Source of the DNA: Lentisphaerota bacterium
GTDB lineage: Bacteria; Verrucomicrobiota; Lentisphaeria; Oligosphaerales; JABHEG01
Length of the DNA stretch: 64,000 bases
Reading direction: 5' to 3'
Assembly (NCBI GenBank): GCA_018676675.1
Contig: JABHEG010000137.1
Location: 1-64,000 of the forward strand
Within the stretch, counting starts at the first letter, position 1, and each line of letters begins with the position of its first letter. The position numbers and the translations under genes were made by a program. Below the pieces are notes generated by a model. The model saw nothing but the letters and a program-made list of their open reading frames with translations. It did not search any database and was not told the origin of the DNA. Shown piece by piece: positions 9,282-18,291 of this stretch.

Positions 9282-10321
9282 CACCTCACGGCCAACTGAG
9301 ACCCCTCGGCGCAACTGGTGCATTTGGCCTCCGGCTGGCCCTTCTCGGGCTCGCCATGCTGAGCATCAGCAGCCACGCCAAAAACTACCGCCTCAAGTTC
9401 GCTATGCTTGCGCCGGACCGCAGTGTCTGGGGGAAGCACTTCAAGGCTATCTCACGGGATCTGGCAGCCAGAACAGATGGCCGGGTGAAACTGAAGGTCT
9501 ACGCCGGCGGCGTCCAAGGTGATGAAGCGACGATGGTCCGAAAAATGAGGATCGGTCAACTCCACGGGGCCGGCTTCCTGGCCAAGGGAATAAACGCTGT
9601 CTGCCCCGACTCAACCGTGCTCTCTATTCCTCTTCTCTTCAGAACGGAGGCCGAGGCGATCCATTGCCTGACAGCGCTGGATCCGCACCTCCGAAAGCAG
9701 GCTGAGAAGCAGGGATATCACATCATCGGCTGGACCAACCAGGGCTTTGCCTATCTCTTTGGCAGAGATGATGTCCGTGACATCGCATCACTCCGCAGGG
9801 CCAAGCCGTGGGTCCCAAGCGACGACGTCTTCGGTCAGGCGCTCTTCGATGCCTGTGACGTCTCACCGATCCCGGCCCAGGTCAGCGATGTGCTCACGGG
9901 ACTGCAATCAGGACTCATCCGGACCGTCTTCACGCCCCCCATCGGGATGATCGCCATGCAGTGGCACACCCGCGCCAGTTACCACCTCGACCTTGGGCTC
10001 TTCTACTCATTTGGAGCCGTGGTCATCACGAACAAGCAGTGGAAGAAGCTACCCGATGATGTGCGCGGGATAGTCGAGACTGTGTTCACCAAACATGTGG
10101 CTGCCCTGAACAAAGGGATCGGAGACCAGAATGCCGAAGCCTTGCAGGTCCTCGGCAAGTCAATCACCACCGTCACACCGACTCCCAGGGCTCTGGCTGA
10201 GTTTGAGGAACTCAACCGGGATCTGGTGAAGCGTCTGAGCAAGAAGACCTTCTCAGAAGAAGCCCTCCAAATCCTCCAGGACGCGCTCCGCGAATTTCGC
10301 GACAAGGCACCCGCCCCATGA
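9278..10321 (+). CDS. dctP: TRAP transporter solute-binding protein, DctP family
   Basis: 347 residues with a signal peptide (hydrophobic LRLALLGLAMLSI ending at SHA). The mature protein begins with the DctP-type strand LKFAMLAP. Further family features are GRVKLKVYAGG, a LHGAGF stretch after QL, and WTNQGFAYLFG. The protein captures an organic acid or sugar acid in the periplasm for the DctQM permease. I chose ATG 9278 because CAGGAG lies seven bases upstream and the codon overlaps the previous stop. The next gene starts on an ATGA overlap at 10318. The ligand is unknown; the upstream aldolase gene hints at a carbohydrate-derived acid (inference). Confidence 0.92.
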   Translation: MTPHGQLRPLGATGAFGLRLALLGLAMLSISSHAKNYRLKFAMLAPDRSVWGKHFKAISRDLAARTDGRVKLKVYAGGVQGDEATMVRKMRIGQLHGAGFLAKGINAVCPDSTVLSIPLLFRTEAEAIHCLTALDPHLRKQAEKQGYHIIGWTNQGFAYLFGRDDVRDIASLRRAKPWVPSDDVFGQALFDACDVSPIPAQVSDVLTGLQSGLIRTVFTPPIGMIAMQWHTRASYHLDLGLFYSFGAVVITNKQWKKLPDDVRGIVETVFTKHVAALNKGIGDQNAEALQVLGKSITTVTPTPRALAEFEELNRDLVKRLSKKTFSEEALQILQDALREFRDKAPAP

Positions 10322-10866
10322 CCATGCCGACGAGCGAACCGAGTCAGGAAGAGGCGACCGAATCCCCCCTCGGCTCTTGGATTCGACGCATCGAGGAAGT
10401 GCTTTTCGCAATCATACTCATCGGGATGATGGTCGTCGGCCTGATCCCTGTTCTCGCTCGCCGTTTCTTCCCCGTGGGCCTTGCCTGGCCTGATCCCCTC
10501 TCCCGCCAGATGGTGTTGTGGATCGCGCTGCTGGGGGCCGGGGCTGCCACCCAGGCACGAAGTCACATTGCGGTCGATGCAGTCACACACTTTCTTTCCC
10601 GGCGGGCTCGTTCAGGCGTCCGAGCTCTGACCCACTTCCTGAGCGCTGTGCTGTCTGGGGCGTTCGCCTGGTTCAGCGTCGCCTTCGTGCGAGACATGGC
10701 CGAGTTTGAGGCAGACAATATCGCGTTCCTCTGCGTGCGTGAGTGGTGGCTCACTCTGGCCCTCCCAATCGGCTTTGCCCTCCTGGCCCTGCGCCTGGCG
10801 ATCGCCTGCATCCAAGATGTCAGGAAGAGCATTCGGAAGACCGTGGAAGAGGGAGAACCAGCATGA
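10318..10866 (+). CDS. dctQ: TRAP transporter small permease, DctQ family
   Basis: 182 residues with four predicted membrane spans, at about residues 27-47, 60-80, 97-120 and 138-160. The typical DctQ features are present: a first span ending in LARRFF, a QMVLWIALLGAG segment, and SHIAVDAV after it. It forms the small membrane subunit with DctM. It overlaps both neighbours by four bases (ATGA at 10318 and 10863), so the P, Q and M subunits are translationally coupled. Length and topology are normal for the family. Confidence 0.92.
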   Translation: MTMPTSEPSQEEATESPLGSWIRRIEEVLFAIILIGMMVVGLIPVLARRFFPVGLAWPDPLSRQMVLWIALLGAGAATQARSHIAVDAVTHFLSRRARSGVRALTHFLSAVLSGAFAWFSVAFVRDMAEFEADNIAFLCVREWWLTLALPIGFALLALRLAIACIQDVRKSIRKTVEEGEPA

Positions 10867-12128
10867 GCCCGGCGATCATGCTAGCCATCCTCGTCCTCGC
10901 CGTCATCGGGATGCCGCTCTTCGCGGTAATGGGCACATCGGCGGTCGTGAACTTCTGGCGGGCAGAGATCGACTTCCAGGCCGTGATCATCGAGTTCTAC
11001 CAGCTGGCCTCGAAGCCCATGCTTCAAGCATTGCCCCTCTTCGGCTTCTCGGGCTGTCTTCTTGCCCAGAGCAAGGCTCCCCAGCGACTACTCCGCCTGT
11101 CCAAAGCCATTTTGGGGTGGTTGCCCGGTGGGATGGCGGTCGTCTGCGTCGTTGCCTGTGCCTTTCTCACCGCCTTCACCGGGGCTTCGGGAATCACGAT
11201 CGTGGCTCTCGGCGGATTGCTCTTACCGGCCCTGGAGAAGGACGGCTACGGGCGTCAATTCAGCCTGGGCCTGCTGACGACCAGCGGCAGCATTGGGTTG
11301 CTCTTCCCTCCGAGCCTGCCCGTAATCCTGTACGGGGTCGTCAGCGGCGTAAGCATCGATGCACTGTTCCGGGCTGGTCTGCTCCCCGGCGTCCTCCTGG
11401 TTGCCGTTCTCGCCCTCTACGGCATCTGGTGGGGATGGCGCAGGAAGCTCCCACGATCACAGTTCAGCGTCCGGGAACTGCGGGGGGCCCTGTGGGACGC
11501 ACGCTACGAGATCCCGCTGCCTCTTTTGGTTCTGGGGGGCATCTACGGGGGGTGGCTTGCGATCAGTGAAGCCGCCGTGGTGGCAGCCGTGTATGTCCTG
11601 ATCGCCGAAACGCTGCTCTATCGCGATGTACCCCTACGTCGCCTGGGGCCTATCGCCCGAGAGACAGCCATTTTGACGGGAGGAATTCTGATCATACTGG
11701 GGATGGCTCTCGCGCTGACCAACTACATGATCGATGCTGATGTTCCGGGGCAGTTGTTCGAGTTCGCCCAAGGACGAATGACATCGCGGTTCGCATTCCT
11801 GGTTCTGCTGAATCTGTTCCTGCTGGGGGTGGGTTGCATGATCGACATCTATGCAGCCACAGTGCTGGTCGTGCCCCTCATCCTCCCGATAGCGGCGGAG
11901 TTCGGAGTCCATCCCACACACCTGGGTGTTATCTTCCTCACAAACCTGGCCATCGGCTATGTGACTCCGCCAGTTGGCCTGAATCTGTTCATTGCCACGA
12001 TCCGCTTCCGAGAGCCCATCCTCAAGCTCTACTGGTCGGCCTTGCCCTTCGTCGTCCTGCTCCTGATCGTCCTGGGCTGTGTGACCTACATCCCCGTTCT
12101 GTCGCTCTTCGCCCTGCCGGGGAACTGA
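10863..12128 (+). CDS. dctM: TRAP transporter large permease, DctM family
   Basis: 421 residues with about 12 membrane spans. Visible hallmarks are GMPLFAVMG near the N-terminus, FTGASGITIVALG, the conserved LLFPPSLPVILYG loop and FLTNLAIGYVTPPVGLNLF near the end. It is the ion-coupled transport subunit that accepts substrate from the DctP protein. The ATG at 10863 overlaps the dctQ stop. An upstream in-frame ATG at 10743 lies inside dctQ and is not used. The gene ends 67 bases from the convergent pyrK-like gene; I see no strong terminator between them. Confidence 0.92.
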   Translation: MSPAIMLAILVLAVIGMPLFAVMGTSAVVNFWRAEIDFQAVIIEFYQLASKPMLQALPLFGFSGCLLAQSKAPQRLLRLSKAILGWLPGGMAVVCVVACAFLTAFTGASGITIVALGGLLLPALEKDGYGRQFSLGLLTTSGSIGLLFPPSLPVILYGVVSGVSIDALFRAGLLPGVLLVAVLALYGIWWGWRRKLPRSQFSVRELRGALWDARYEIPLPLLVLGGIYGGWLAISEAAVVAAVYVLIAETLLYRDVPLRRLGPIARETAILTGGILIILGMALALTNYMIDADVPGQLFEFAQGRMTSRFAFLVLLNLFLLGVGCMIDIYAATVLVVPLILPIAAEFGVHPTHLGVIFLTNLAIGYVTPPVGLNLFIATIRFREPILKLYWSALPFVVLLLIVLGCVTYIPVLSLFALPGN

Positions 12129-12195
12129 ACGAACCGTCGGCGTTCCGAAGAGCGCCATATTCGCAGGTCCTTGCGGGCTCGTGCCTGCTCGGGGA

Positions 12196-12987
12196 TCACG
12201 TATCCCAGCAGATGTCACTTGCTTTGAAGACAGGGCCGTTCAGGCACGTCCGGACGTACTTCCAGCCGTCGTGGGTGTCGGCCTTCAGCCTGACCACGCA
12301 GGCAAAGCAGGCCCCCACACCACAGCACATGACATGGTCGAGGCTCACTTCGGCATCCTCTCCCCGGGTCAGCATGATGGCACTGACGGCACGCAACATC
12401 GGGTTGGGGCCACAGGCATAGACCGGGCCAAAAGGTCCCTCGCCAGCCAGAGCGGGTTCCAGTAATTCGGTGACCCGTCCCCGGTGCCCCTGGGATCCAT
12501 CGTCCGTGGACACACGAACATCACACCCCAACGCCTCGAACCGATCCACGAGGAGGATATCGCCAGCGCTCCGACCTCCCAGGAGGCACACCGGAGGCAG
12601 GGCACTGATCCGGGCCAGGAGATAGGTTGCCGCGCACCCATACCCGCCGGCGACAATCACCGGCCTGCTGTCGATGCTTGGACGTGAGAATCCTATGCCC
12701 AAAGGCCCCAGTACATTCACCTGGCTCCCGGCAACAACACGCGCCAGATGGGCTGTGCCCTCTCCGACCACCTTATAGACCACCGTCAACGTCCCGGTCT
12801 CGGTATCAGCGTCGCAGACACTGAACGGCCGACGCAGGACCCGGTGTTCGAACCCCGGAAGCCTGATGTGAACGAACTGTCCGGGCTGAACAGTCGCGGC
12901 CAGATCCGGGGCTGCCAGGACAATTTGGTAGTAGTCGCCCTGCAACACCGAGTTGGTCTCTACCGCGGCATCAACTTGCTTTTTCAT
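12196..12987 (-). CDS. pyrK: Dihydroorotate dehydrogenase electron transfer subunit (PyrK-like)
   Basis: 263 residues. The N-terminal half is a flavin-binding ferredoxin-reductase-type barrel containing the FAD motif RRPFSVCD. An NAD-binding domain follows, with IVAGGYGCA and YACGPNPML. The C-terminal cysteine cluster CGVGACFAC plus a later TC is the PyrK 2Fe-2S site. In type 1B dihydroorotate dehydrogenases this subunit passes electrons from the PyrD flavin to NAD. No pyrD lies on either side, so the partner must be elsewhere, or the protein serves another flavoenzyme. An 83-base gap separates it from the cysteine desulfurase gene on the same strand. Confidence 0.9.
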   Translation of the reverse strand: MKKQVDAAVETNSVLQGDYYQIVLAAPDLAATVQPGQFVHIRLPGFEHRVLRRPFSVCDADTETGTLTVVYKVVGEGTAHLARVVAGSQVNVLGPLGIGFSRPSIDSRPVIVAGGYGCAATYLLARISALPPVCLLGGRSAGDILLVDRFEALGCDVRVSTDDGSQGHRGRVTELLEPALAGEGPFGPVYACGPNPMLRAVSAIMLTRGEDAEVSLDHVMCCGVGACFACVVRLKADTHDGWKYVRTCLNGPVFKASDICWDT

Positions 12988-13070
12988 GCTCTCTCGCTCT
13001 TCCGTTTCGGCAAAAATCCAAGATCAGACAAGGAGGACGCCGGCCGTGGTCGGCCTGCGCCGGCCCGATT

Positions 13071-14258
13071 TCAATAGTCACGTAGTACGTCTGCCAAGGC
13101 TTGACTGAAGGTGTCCACGTCTTGACGAGTGTTGGTGCGACAGAAGCTCACTCGAAGCATCCCTCGGGCGACCTCATCTCCCAGCCCCATTGCCCGGACG
13201 ACGTGGCTCGGCTTTCCCGATTCGGCCGAACACGCGCTTCCGGTGCCCACGATGATCCCCCGGTCGGCGAGAATCCTCATCAGGACGGCCCCCTCGTAAC
13301 CAGGGAATGAGAAACTCACAATGTACGGTGACGCCTGAGGCGGAGAAATCCAGACAGGTCCTGGGCAGACACGATCCTCAATCTGTTCCCGCAAGGAGGC
13401 ATTGAGTTCGGCCACGTGCTTGTTGCTCTCCTCCATAGTGGAACAGGCAATCTCCGCCGCACGCACAAACTCGAGAATGCCCACTGCATCGATCGTCCCG
13501 GGGCGCAATGCCCCCTGCTGCCCGCCGCCGAAAAACAGCGGATTGAGCTCAACGCTACGTCGCCTGACGAGAGCGCCAACGCCGGCCGGGCCACCGATCT
13601 TCCGCCCTGAGACGACAAGTAAGTCAATGGCAGCTTCCCACCACGGAATCGGGACCCGAGACAAGCTCTGGATGGCATCCACGGCCAACAGCAAGTCGGG
13701 TGCGTTGCGGCTGGCCCATCGTCGCAATGCGACCAGGTCTTGGACAGCCCCGGTTTCATTGTTTGTGTGGCAGACGGCAAGTACCCCCTTAGCAGCCCCC
13801 TGAGAAGCTCCGCTCCCCTCACTCAACACCATCCCTCCCAGCTCAGTCAACGGGAGAGAGTGGAATGCTCCAGAAACAGCAACTCCCGCACGACAGGCAT
13901 CAAGAACCGCAACGTGAGCCCCGGAATCGACCAGCGCACACGGCGCCGCGTGTCGACGCAAGACTCCCTGACACGCTAGGTTTACGGCCTCTGTTCCGCC
14001 ACTGGTCCAAATCACATCCGCCTCAGCGGGGGGAATCCCGAGCAGCTTGAGCAGACGTCGTTCGGCATCCGCAGTCGCGCGAAGGGCTTCCGCCGCCAGC
14101 CACGACGTCGAATGCGGATTCACGTAGTAGGTCTGACAGAGGCCGACATGATCCGCCAGGATCTCGGGGAGCACGGGAGTGGCAGCGGCGTGATCCAGGT
14201 AAATCGGATGGCGGCGTTGATGCGGTGAACTGGCGGTCGTTAGGTGGCGATGGGACAT
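13071..14258 (-). CDS. Cysteine desulfurase, NifS/IscS class V aminotransferase family
   Basis: 395 residues. The N-terminus has YLDHAAATPVLP, typical of NifS/IscS. CHTNNETGAVQD contains the cofactor-contacting residues, and the PLP lysine lies in SGRKIGGPAGVG. The usual histidine just before this lysine is an arginine here. The persulfide cysteine is in GTGSACSAES. The enzyme supplies sulfur for Fe-S clusters or thio-modified tRNA; the TtcA-like gene at 24.9 kb is one possible user. I chose ATG 14258 because an extension to 14492 would add a low-complexity stretch unlike the family. No iscU-type scaffold gene is nearby. Confidence 0.9.
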   Translation of the reverse strand: MSHRHLTTASSPHQRRHPIYLDHAAATPVLPEILADHVGLCQTYYVNPHSTSWLAAEALRATADAERRLLKLLGIPPAEADVIWTSGGTEAVNLACQGVLRRHAAPCALVDSGAHVAVLDACRAGVAVSGAFHSLPLTELGGMVLSEGSGASQGAAKGVLAVCHTNNETGAVQDLVALRRWASRNAPDLLLAVDAIQSLSRVPIPWWEAAIDLLVVSGRKIGGPAGVGALVRRRSVELNPLFFGGGQQGALRPGTIDAVGILEFVRAAEIACSTMEESNKHVAELNASLREQIEDRVCPGPVWISPPQASPYIVSFSFPGYEGAVLMRILADRGIIVGTGSACSAESGKPSHVVRAMGLGDEVARGMLRVSFCRTNTRQDVDTFSQALADVLRDY

Positions 14259-14457
14259 AATGGGACCAGCTTGGGGACAAAAATGCCGTTCCCACGCACG
14301 CCGAGCTGACAGATGGCGGAGAGCCCGGAGGGGCGAGGAACACGTCGGTAACGTAGCACGGTCCTGCCTCAGAGAAAGGCCTTGGGCAGAACCCGTGTCC
14401 CTACCCCCACAGGGCCATCCGCCGGGCAACAGGGCGTCAGGACAGCGGGTTGGTCCC

Positions 14458-15255
14458 TCACCGCTCGTGCCACTTCCGCTTGTGCGCGGCAACAGCGTAC
14501 TTCATCAGATTGTCCGGGATCTTTAGACGTGCGACCAGACCTCGGATCTCATTTTCGGTCAAGTACTTGATTTCGGCCCGCCTGGGGAACTCCCGGAGTC
14601 TCTCTTTGGCGACCTCACGCAGCCGCCGCAGTTCCTTCTGCTTCTCCTCATTCGCTCTGTTCTCCGCCTGCCAGCGTTGATTGTCCGCCTGCTTCTGAAC
14701 CCGCTCCTCAGGTGTGTCCAGGCGTGACAGGGGAATCGCCCGGTACCGTTTGCCGTACCGACCAGACTCGTTATTGAGGCGGTTTGAGACCGTTCGCCAG
14801 GAGCCACTCAGAGACTGCAGCTGCTTCACCAAGGCTTTGCGGGTGGGCGTCAGGACGGCTCCGTCTCTGATAGCGGCCTCGGAAGCCGGGTCGGCGGGGG
14901 CCTCGCCCTTGTCAGGACCGAACCCATCATCATCCAGGGCACGCGTTAGCGGAGCGACAACCTTCTCCTGGAAGGTAGCCACAGGGCCCTCGCCCCCCCT
15001 CGCAACGGGGGCCGCCGTATCGTCACGAGCATCGTCATCCGGTTTAGCCGCCCATGCGGCCTGATCGTTGCGGGACGGTGGTTGCGATGCGGCAGCAGGA
15101 GCGCTTCCTTCCTGCTGACGGGCAGCATCCCAGCCTCGCTCGAGGAGAGGCGTCACACGCACTGCAACGAGGGCTGCAAGGGCGACCATCAGAACCAGAG
15201 AGACAAGTGCAGCGAGCGGGAAACACCCCCACCCCGTTTTCCCATCATCAGCCAT
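14458..15255 (-). CDS. Hypothetical single-pass membrane protein
   Basis: 265 residues that I do not recognise. One membrane span lies at about residues 12-36 (FPLAALVSLVLMVALAALVAV) after a short polar N-terminus. Next comes an acidic, alanine-rich linker (about 45-130). The C-terminal half is very basic and helical, with repeated QRWQAENRANEEKQKEL-like heptads that suggest a coiled coil. A GAGG site about ten bases before the ATG supports the start. It lies between the desulfurase and the cyclic-nucleotide-binding gene on the same strand, with gaps of 199 and 121 bases. No function can be assigned. Confidence 0.75.
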   Translation of the reverse strand: MADDGKTGWGCFPLAALVSLVLMVALAALVAVRVTPLLERGWDAARQQEGSAPAAASQPPSRNDQAAWAAKPDDDARDDTAAPVARGGEGPVATFQEKVVAPLTRALDDDGFGPDKGEAPADPASEAAIRDGAVLTPTRKALVKQLQSLSGSWRTVSNRLNNESGRYGKRYRAIPLSRLDTPEERVQKQADNQRWQAENRANEEKQKELRRLREVAKERLREFPRRAEIKYLTENEIRGLVARLKIPDNLMKYAVAAHKRKWHER

Positions 15256-15376
15256 GAAATACGTTCCTCAGAAAGGCAACTCATACCCCATACAGGCAGC
15301 CTGCAGCGGTCGTCCGCCTCCGGCGCTCAGCGCGTCACTGTTCCCAGCAACGCCCCTCCCTCCTTCGGGCTCGCCA

Positions 15377-15796
15377 TCAGTTGCCTGAACTCTTCCTCAT
15401 CTGTGACAGACCGATGTAGACGTCGGCATGGATCGTTTCTCGTCCGAGGATCTGCTCCGCGAGCTCGCGCATCAGGACAATCGCGAATGATGAGTGCTTC
15501 TCCAGGAGCCCGGGAAGATCATTGATCACAAAGAAGCTCCCCGGCTCGACGACCGTTACAGTGGCCGTCCGGCTCGAGTCGAGAAGCGCGGCCAATTCCC
15601 CAAGAACGGCCCCGGGTTCATCGATAACGGCCACCTCCCGCTCTCCATAGGAGACACGGGCAACGCCGTCGCGCAAGACGTATACCTCGCGACCCGATGT
15701 CCCTTCCCGGATGAGAGTGTCCCCTGCTCCAAACACCTGTTCCGGAACTCCCATGGAATCCAGCTCAATCAGAACACGTTCCCGGGATGCACTCAT
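15377..15796 (-). CDS. Cyclic nucleotide-binding domain protein
   Basis: 139 residues making up a single CAP_ED/cNMP-binding domain: FGAGDTLIREGTSG, then VYVLRDGVARVSYGE, then GAVLGELAALLDSSRTATV. The GELALL-S-R-TA phosphate-binding cassette is well kept (GELAALLDSSRTA), so it may bind cAMP, cGMP or a related nucleotide. No HTH domain follows, so it is not a CRP-type transcription factor. It could be a stand-alone sensor or act on a partner protein. AGGAGG eight bases before ATG 15796 supports the start. It is divergent from the large coiled-coil gene beginning near 16046. Confidence 0.88.
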   Translation of the reverse strand: MSASRERVLIELDSMGVPEQVFGAGDTLIREGTSGREVYVLRDGVARVSYGEREVAVIDEPGAVLGELAALLDSSRTATVTVVEPGSFFVINDLPGLLEKHSSFAIVLMRELAEQILGRETIHADVYIGLSQMRKSSGN

Positions 15797-16045
15797 CTTT
15801 CTTCCTCCTGCAACAGACCGAACAGGATGCCCGCGAGACCACCCACTGTAGGCTCAGTTGAAAAGTAATGCCCGGGCTCCACCATGCCAACCTCCAATCC
15901 TGTCCAGTATGAACCGTTGCCTTTTTCACTGGAGTCGCCTATAGTAGTCGTACTCGGTTCTGAGCTGGGATGCTATGTGACCGAGTTCCCGGGATTACCT
16001 TCGCCCAAATTAGCCATCAAGCTTCTCTCAGCGCTTCAGAGGATT

Positions 16046-18187
16046 ATGGCCAACCAACCTTCATCGCCTTCACTACCGTCCACGCCTGACGAAGAGCAGG
16101 AGCCGGAGGTAGCAATCGACCCCAAGGACGAGCTCAAGCGCCAGCAGCGTGAGCTGGCCCGGATTCGGCGGGAGATGAAGGCTCCCATGTCCAAACGCTC
16201 CGTTCTCATGGTGGCGATCTCACTGTCTCTGGTCGCCCTCGTGGCGGTGGGGGCCTACTATTTCGCCTGCTTCTACCGCGTCAGCCTGTGGGCCAACACG
16301 TTCATGGACAACTACAACAACAGTGAGTTGACCATGATTAAGCGCTTCGCCCCGACCAGACTAGCCAAAGTAGAAAACCTCAAGAAGAGCGCCAAGTCCG
16401 GCAGTATGCCGATGGAAACGCGGGAGATCTGCAAACGCTACAAGGAAGCCAACGATGCCCTGCAAGACGCCATGGACTTCGCCCTCGAAGGCCGGAGAAA
16501 GTATGAAAGCGCCCTGCAAGAATTTGAGACGTTGCGCGACGAGGCGGCAGCCAAGAAGCTGGAGACCTATGCCCCAAATATCTGGGAGCGGATACAGAAT
16601 CTGCGCAAAGAAGCGAAGGACGAGACAGATAGCGCGTTCAACCCGACGCATGCGATAGAGAAGCTGCACGAAGCCGTTGAAATCCTCGAGAACACGCAGG
16701 AATCGTACGATGCGATCAAGGCCTACAACGAGGCCCAATCAGCCTACATGGCACTTGGCGAAGCCTTGATTGAGGCAGAATGGGCCGAAAACTGCCCCGA
16801 TGACCTCGCCTCATTGAAGAGCGTGACAGGCAAGGCCGAGTCAGCGGCGCAGGCCGGCTCTTGGAGCTCTGCCGCGAAGGGATACACAGCTGCAAGTGCG
16901 ATCATCAAGCCGCGTGAAGAGGAACTCAGCAAGATTCGGGACAAAGCCAAGGCTGTGGTGACCCGTTTCCGCGATGCCTGCGACGCATCCAGAGCTGACC
17001 TGTCCAAGAATGCTCGGGGAGCATGGAGCAAGATCACGACGCAGTTGGGCGCAGTGAGCAAGCACGAAGCTGCATACGAGTACGCTGAACAGGAAAAAGA
17101 AGCGTTGGCAGGCATCGCCCTTATCGAAGAGATTCGGGGAACGGTGGCCGAGGAGAAGTCATCCCGAACGAAGAGGCTGAAAAAACTGGTCCAGACGTAC
17201 CAGGCCGTATACAAGCACGACAAATTTCTGCGAGCGAACTGGAAGGACGAATGGCAAGTCCTGCAGGACGCCTACCGCGGAGTCCCTGCCCTGATCAAGT
17301 CCGAAGACTTCCTCGCTCTGCTGAAGGAAGTGAACCGCCTCCAAACAGCGCTTGACGACGTGATTGTTCGCCGCGAAGAACTGCTGAAAGAGACGGCAGG
17401 GACCCGCGCCAAACTGGATGTGCTTGAGAAGAACGCCGTCATCCCGCTACTTGGTAGCAACTTCCCAAAGGAGTTTCGGGAGTTCAGAGATCTGAAGACG
17501 TCCGCGGAGCGCGCGCTCAGGCGCAGTACACTGGTGGAGGCGACCGAGTTCTATGGGCAAGCGACTGCACTGCTGGGGAAGCTCATTGGGGAGCTTGAGG
17601 AGATCCGCGGAACCAGCGCCCAGCTACTCAAGGGCTGTCGGGAAAGACGAAGTCGTTTCGAGGCCGGGATCCGGGCCTTCCGAGCAGATTCACAGGATGA
17701 AATGGACAGCCTGATCGAGCAAGGGGCTGCTTACCTCGGCGAGAAGAACTATCGCCTGGGCCTTCCCAAGCTCAGGAAGGCATCCGAGCTTCTGCCGACG
17801 TCCCGTTTCACCTTCGAGATGAAGGGGACGGCCGTTGACAATGAGAAAGCGCTCATGTGGGCCCGTGACGGCAACAGCCCGGGCTGTTACAGTGGCAAGG
17901 CCTGCACGTGGCAGGAAGCGGATACATGGGTCAGAACGTTGCGTTTCGCGAGTTACGAAGGCTGGCGACTCCCGACCTTCGATGAACTGCAGACGCTGCT
18001 GCGCATGCCCCCGGAGCAGCGCGAGAGTGTATTCCCCAACACGAAGACGGCCGTATACTGGTCCGGAACATACGACCGGATTACGGATGTTGACCGAATG
18101 CTTGCGATTGACTTTCAGGCCGGCCGGAACGTCAAGAAGAACAAGCAGGAGAAGCACTTCGTCCGGCCTATCCGACTGCCGCGGTAG
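16046..18187 (+). CDS. Membrane-anchored coiled-coil protein with C-terminal DUF1566 (Lcl-like) domain
   Basis: About 713 residues. A basic, glutamine-rich segment precedes one membrane span at about residues 52-75 (VLMVAISLSLVALVAVGAYYF). A long alpha-helical coiled-coil region rich in A, E, K and R follows, to about residue 585. The last 120 residues form a DUF1566 module with CTWQEADTWV, GWRLPTFDEL, VYWSGT and HFVRPIR. Such domains occur at the ends of secreted or surface proteins in many Gram-negatives. The role is unknown; a structural or stress-sensing envelope protein is possible. ATG 16046 is preceded by AGAGG at short spacing, and an in-frame ATG at 15884 would add 54 less convincing residues. 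Confidence 0.8.
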   Translation: MANQPSSPSLPSTPDEEQEPEVAIDPKDELKRQQRELARIRREMKAPMSKRSVLMVAISLSLVALVAVGAYYFACFYRVSLWANTFMDNYNNSELTMIKRFAPTRLAKVENLKKSAKSGSMPMETREICKRYKEANDALQDAMDFALEGRRKYESALQEFETLRDEAAAKKLETYAPNIWERIQNLRKEAKDETDSAFNPTHAIEKLHEAVEILENTQESYDAIKAYNEAQSAYMALGEALIEAEWAENCPDDLASLKSVTGKAESAAQAGSWSSAAKGYTAASAIIKPREEELSKIRDKAKAVVTRFRDACDASRADLSKNARGAWSKITTQLGAVSKHEAAYEYAEQEKEALAGIALIEEIRGTVAEEKSSRTKRLKKLVQTYQAVYKHDKFLRANWKDEWQVLQDAYRGVPALIKSEDFLALLKEVNRLQTALDDVIVRREELLKETAGTRAKLDVLEKNAVIPLLGSNFPKEFREFRDLKTSAERALRRSTLVEATEFYGQATALLGKLIGELEEIRGTSAQLLKGCRERRSRFEAGIRAFRADSQDEMDSLIEQGAAYLGEKNYRLGLPKLRKASELLPTSRFTFEMKGTAVDNEKALMWARDGNSPGCYSGKACTWQEADTWVRTLRFASYEGWRLPTFDELQTLLRMPPEQRESVFPNTKTAVYWSGTYDRITDVDRMLAIDFQAGRNVKKNKQEKHFVRPIRLPR

Positions 18188-18291
18188 CGTTTCTCTCCAC
18201 TTGCCCTCCCCGGGCCGACTCTTCTCGGCGGCCAACGAAAGCTCCGCGCGGAGAGCCGGTAGGTCTTGCCCGCAGACAGTAGACTAAGCCG

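Noticed and set aside
13030..13070. Terminator hairpin after the cysteine desulfurase gene
   Set aside because: The GGCC and CCGG words are self-complementary but only short stems form, and the T-run is too far away.
18200..18260. Terminator between the DUF1566 gene and DAHP synthase
   Set aside because: Only a five-base stem (GCCGA/TCGGC at 18214-18229) without a T-run; too weak to call.
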